Part shown: positions 62,320 to 64,000 of the stretch, piece by piece
Layout of the letters: each line of letters starts with the position of its first letter
How positions within the stretch are numbered: the stretch's first letter is position 1
Assembly (NCBI RefSeq): GCF_014681765.1
Contig: NZ_CP061498.1
Coordinates: 2,803,501 to 2,867,500, forward strand
Length of the DNA stretch: 64,000 bases
Reading direction: 5' to 3'
Source: Roseicitreum antarcticum
Lineage (GTDB): Bacteria > Pseudomonadota > Alphaproteobacteria > Rhodobacterales > Rhodobacteraceae
Translations under genes and position numbers: made by a program
The notes under the pieces: generated by a model
The model's input: the letters and a program-made list of their open reading frames with translations, nothing else
Told to the model about the DNA's origin: nothing
Databases searched by the model: none

Positions 62320-63951
62320 ATGATCCGAAGCACAATGGTAACGCGGGCCGCAGGGGTGATCGCATTGGTCGGCCTGAGCATCGGCGCGGTAGGCTTTGGC
62401 GGCGGTGCGGGTGTGGGCTTTGCGCCCGGCGCGCGCGCGCAGACCACTGCGCCAGCGGTTAACGGGCCAGCGGTTAACGGGCCAGCGGCAGCGCCGCAGG
62501 CAACCGACATCCAGCCCACCGCCGAGGAAGGCGTCAGCCAGTTCACGCTGGATAACGGCATGGAAGTCGTTGTCATCGAGGACCGGCGCGCACCTGTCGC
62601 GGTGCATATGGTCTGGTACCGCGTGGGCGCGGCAGATGAGCCGGTGGGCAAATCGGGCATCGCGCATTTCCTCGAACACCTGATGTTCAAGGGCACCGAC
62701 ACGACCGAGGCCGGCGAATTCTCTGCCACGGTCGAGGCGCAGGGCGGGCGCGACAATGCGTTTACCAGTTGGGATTACACCGGATATTTCCAGCGCGTCG
62801 CCGCCGACCGGCTGGAACTGATGATGCAGCTCGAAGCTGACCGGATGACCGACCTTGCGTTTACCGATGCCGATTGGCAGCCGGAGCTCTCGGTCATTCT
62901 GGAGGAACGCGGGCAGGTGCTGGAAAGCCGGGCGGGGGCGGTGTTCAACGAACAATTGCGCGCCGCGCTGTTCCAGAACCATCCCTACGGCACGCCCATC
63001 ATCGGCTGGCGGCACGAGATGGAGGATTTGACCGGCGCGGATGCGATGGCGTTCTATGCGCGCCATTACGGGCCGAATAATGCGGTGCTGGTGGTCGCGG
63101 GCGATGTCGACGCCGAGACGGTGCGCGCGATGGCGCAGGAACATTACGGCCCGATTGCGCCCAATCCCGATATTGTCGCGCGCAGCCGTCCGCAAGAACC
63201 GCCGCAACTGGCCGAGCGCCGGGTGATCTATCATGACGCGCGGATCGCGCAGCCCTATGTCAGCCGCCAGTATCTGGCCCCACGCCGGGACTCCGGCGCG
63301 CCGGAAGACGCGGCGGCCTTGCAGGTGTTGGCGGCGTTGCTGGGCGGCAGCCCGACGACCTCGGTGCTGGAGCGCCGGTTGAACTTTGACGAGGGCGTGG
63401 CGCTGAGCACCTGGGCCTCGTACAGCGGGACCTGGGTGGATGACGCGATTTTCGCCGTGGGGATCATGCCGGTCGAGGGCGTGTCGCTGGAGCAAGCCGA
63501 AGCGGCGTTGGACCGCGCGATTGCCGGGTTCCTGGAAACCGGGGTCGATGCCGACCAACTGGCCCGGGTACAGACGCAGATCCGCGCATCCGAGATCTAC
63601 GGGCTGGACGACACGCAAAGCCGCGCCCGGGAATATGGCGCGGCGCTGAGCAACGGGTTGACCGTTGCCGATGTGCAGGAGTGGCCCGCCGCCCTGATGG
63701 CGGTGACCGAGGCGGATGTGATGGAAGCGGCGCGGCAGATCTTTGACCGCCGCGCGGAATCGGTGACGGGCTGGGCGGGCCCGCCGCCGGAGGCGGCTGA
63801 CGCGATGGTGCCGGAGGCAATGGCTCCGGAGGCGGCTGATGCCGCGCAGGATTCGGCGCAGGATACAGCAGCGCCTGACCCGGCCCCCGACGCTGGCGCG
63901 GCTGCAAACATCGACGCCCAACCCGCAATGTCTGAAGAGGTGACGCAATGA
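62320..63951 (+). CDS. M16 family zinc peptidase (first of two)
   Basis: The 543-aa protein has a signal-like N-terminus and an M16 peptidase domain with the inverted zinc motif HFLEH in GIAHFLEHLMFKGTD and the downstream Glu in AQGGRDNAFTSWDYTGYF region. Later blocks are NHPYGTPIIGWRHEMEDLTG and RHYGPNNAVLVVAGDVD. It is probably periplasmic and acts with the following M16 gene, which often lacks the zinc site. The ATG at 62320 has GGGGAT upstream. The Ala/Asp/Pro-rich C-terminus is low-complexity. Confidence 0.93.
   Translation: MIRSTMVTRAAGVIALVGLSIGAVGFGGGAGVGFAPGARAQTTAPAVNGPAVNGPAAAPQATDIQPTAEEGVSQFTLDNGMEVVVIEDRRAPVAVHMVWYRVGAADEPVGKSGIAHFLEHLMFKGTDTTEAGEFSATVEAQGGRDNAFTSWDYTGYFQRVAADRLELMMQLEADRMTDLAFTDADWQPELSVILEERGQVLESRAGAVFNEQLRAALFQNHPYGTPIIGWRHEMEDLTGADAMAFYARHYGPNNAVLVVAGDVDAETVRAMAQEHYGPIAPNPDIVARSRPQEPPQLAERRVIYHDARIAQPYVSRQYLAPRRDSGAPEDAAALQVLAALLGGSPTTSVLERRLNFDEGVALSTWASYSGTWVDDAIFAVGIMPVEGVSLEQAEAALDRAIAGFLETGVDADQLARVQTQIRASEIYGLDDTQSRAREYGAALSNGLTVADVQEWPAALMAVTEADVMEAARQIFDRRAESVTGWAGPPPEAADAMVPEAMAPEAADAAQDSAQDTAAPDPAPDAGAAANIDAQPAMSEEVTQ
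62452..62481 (+). repeat. 15-bp tandem duplication in the M16 peptidase gene
   Basis: Unit CCAGCGGTTAACGGG occurs at 62452-62466 and 62467-62481, with a partial third copy, encoding a PAVNG repeat just after the signal peptide. Confidence 0.85.
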
Positions 63952-64000
63952 TCCGCCTGGTCCTGACCGTTCCGCTGACCCTGATCTGGCTGGCGCTGCC
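63948..64000 (+). CDS. Second M16 family peptidase, 5' end only
   Basis: An ATG at 63948 overlaps the previous stop (ATGA). The 17 codons visible begin MIRLVLTVPLTLIWLALP, a signal-peptide-like hydrophobic start. The assignment as the second M16 subunit rests on the usual gene pairing, since the rest lies outside the window. Confidence 0.6.
   Translation, partial: MIRLVLTVPLTLIWLAL

Overview
The window is a chromosomal segment of a high-GC alphaproteobacterium, most likely Rhodobacterales (Rhodobacteraceae). This rests on the r-protein order, a 391-aa EF-Tu, the alphaproteobacterial RpoA start, a 44-aa aa3-oxidase subunit IV, BamF (DUF3035), DUF1289, DUF2842 and DUF1674/SdhAF4 genes, and a family-typical tail of rsmB, heparinase II/III-like, purH, lspA, bamF and M16 peptidases. 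No rRNA, tRNA, CRISPR array, insertion sequence or prophage was found.

Layout. Positions 1-16700 hold the fusA-tuf-S10-spc-alpha superoperon on the + strand, ending with rpoA and rplQ. The order is canonical, but no adenylate kinase gene lies between secY and rpsM, and many intergenic gaps carry strong GC-rich hairpins, two of them followed by T-rich runs. Positions 16785-30131 are mostly minus strand: a thioesterase-like gene, recQ, yggT, a papain-like lipoprotein, cytochrome oxidase subunit IV, an MBL hydrolase, an acyl-CoA dehydrogenase, a YqgE protein, the azlCD exporter, a large unknown membrane protein and greA. The tsaC/sua5 gene and a DsbD-alpha-like gene lie on the + strand among them.

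Positions 30427-37440 hold ETF-ubiquinone oxidoreductase, a TPR protein, ispE, a divergent polyprenyl synthase, DUF2007, a tRNA methyltransferase-like gene and ydcH. Positions 37500-39491 encode phbAB of PHB synthesis. Positions 39764-46451 form the most accessory stretch: hspQ, an rsbV/rsbW-like pair, a free-methionine sulfoxide reductase, an internally deleted saccharopine dehydrogenase pseudogene, hemP with a Cys-rich leader ORF, DUF1289, dps, class I fbp and a 737-bp structured non-coding gap. Positions 46452-64000 return to housekeeping genes: purA, secG, pyrG, a lone BrnA-like antitoxin, pheS with a coupled unknown membrane protein, a serine acetyltransferase-like gene, mgtE, sdhAF4, rsmB, the heparinase-like gene, purH, lspA, bamF and two M16 peptidases, the last cut by the window edge.

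A recurrent oddity is short tandem duplication (12-21 bp, often in multiples of 3) in both coding and non-coding DNA. I did not find a clear multi-gene novel system. The best leads are the hemP leader ORF, the pheS-coupled ORF with its neighbouring 67-nt hairpin, the structured gap after fbp, and the hairpin-punctuated ribosomal superoperon. All functional calls rest on motif recognition by eye; no search was run.
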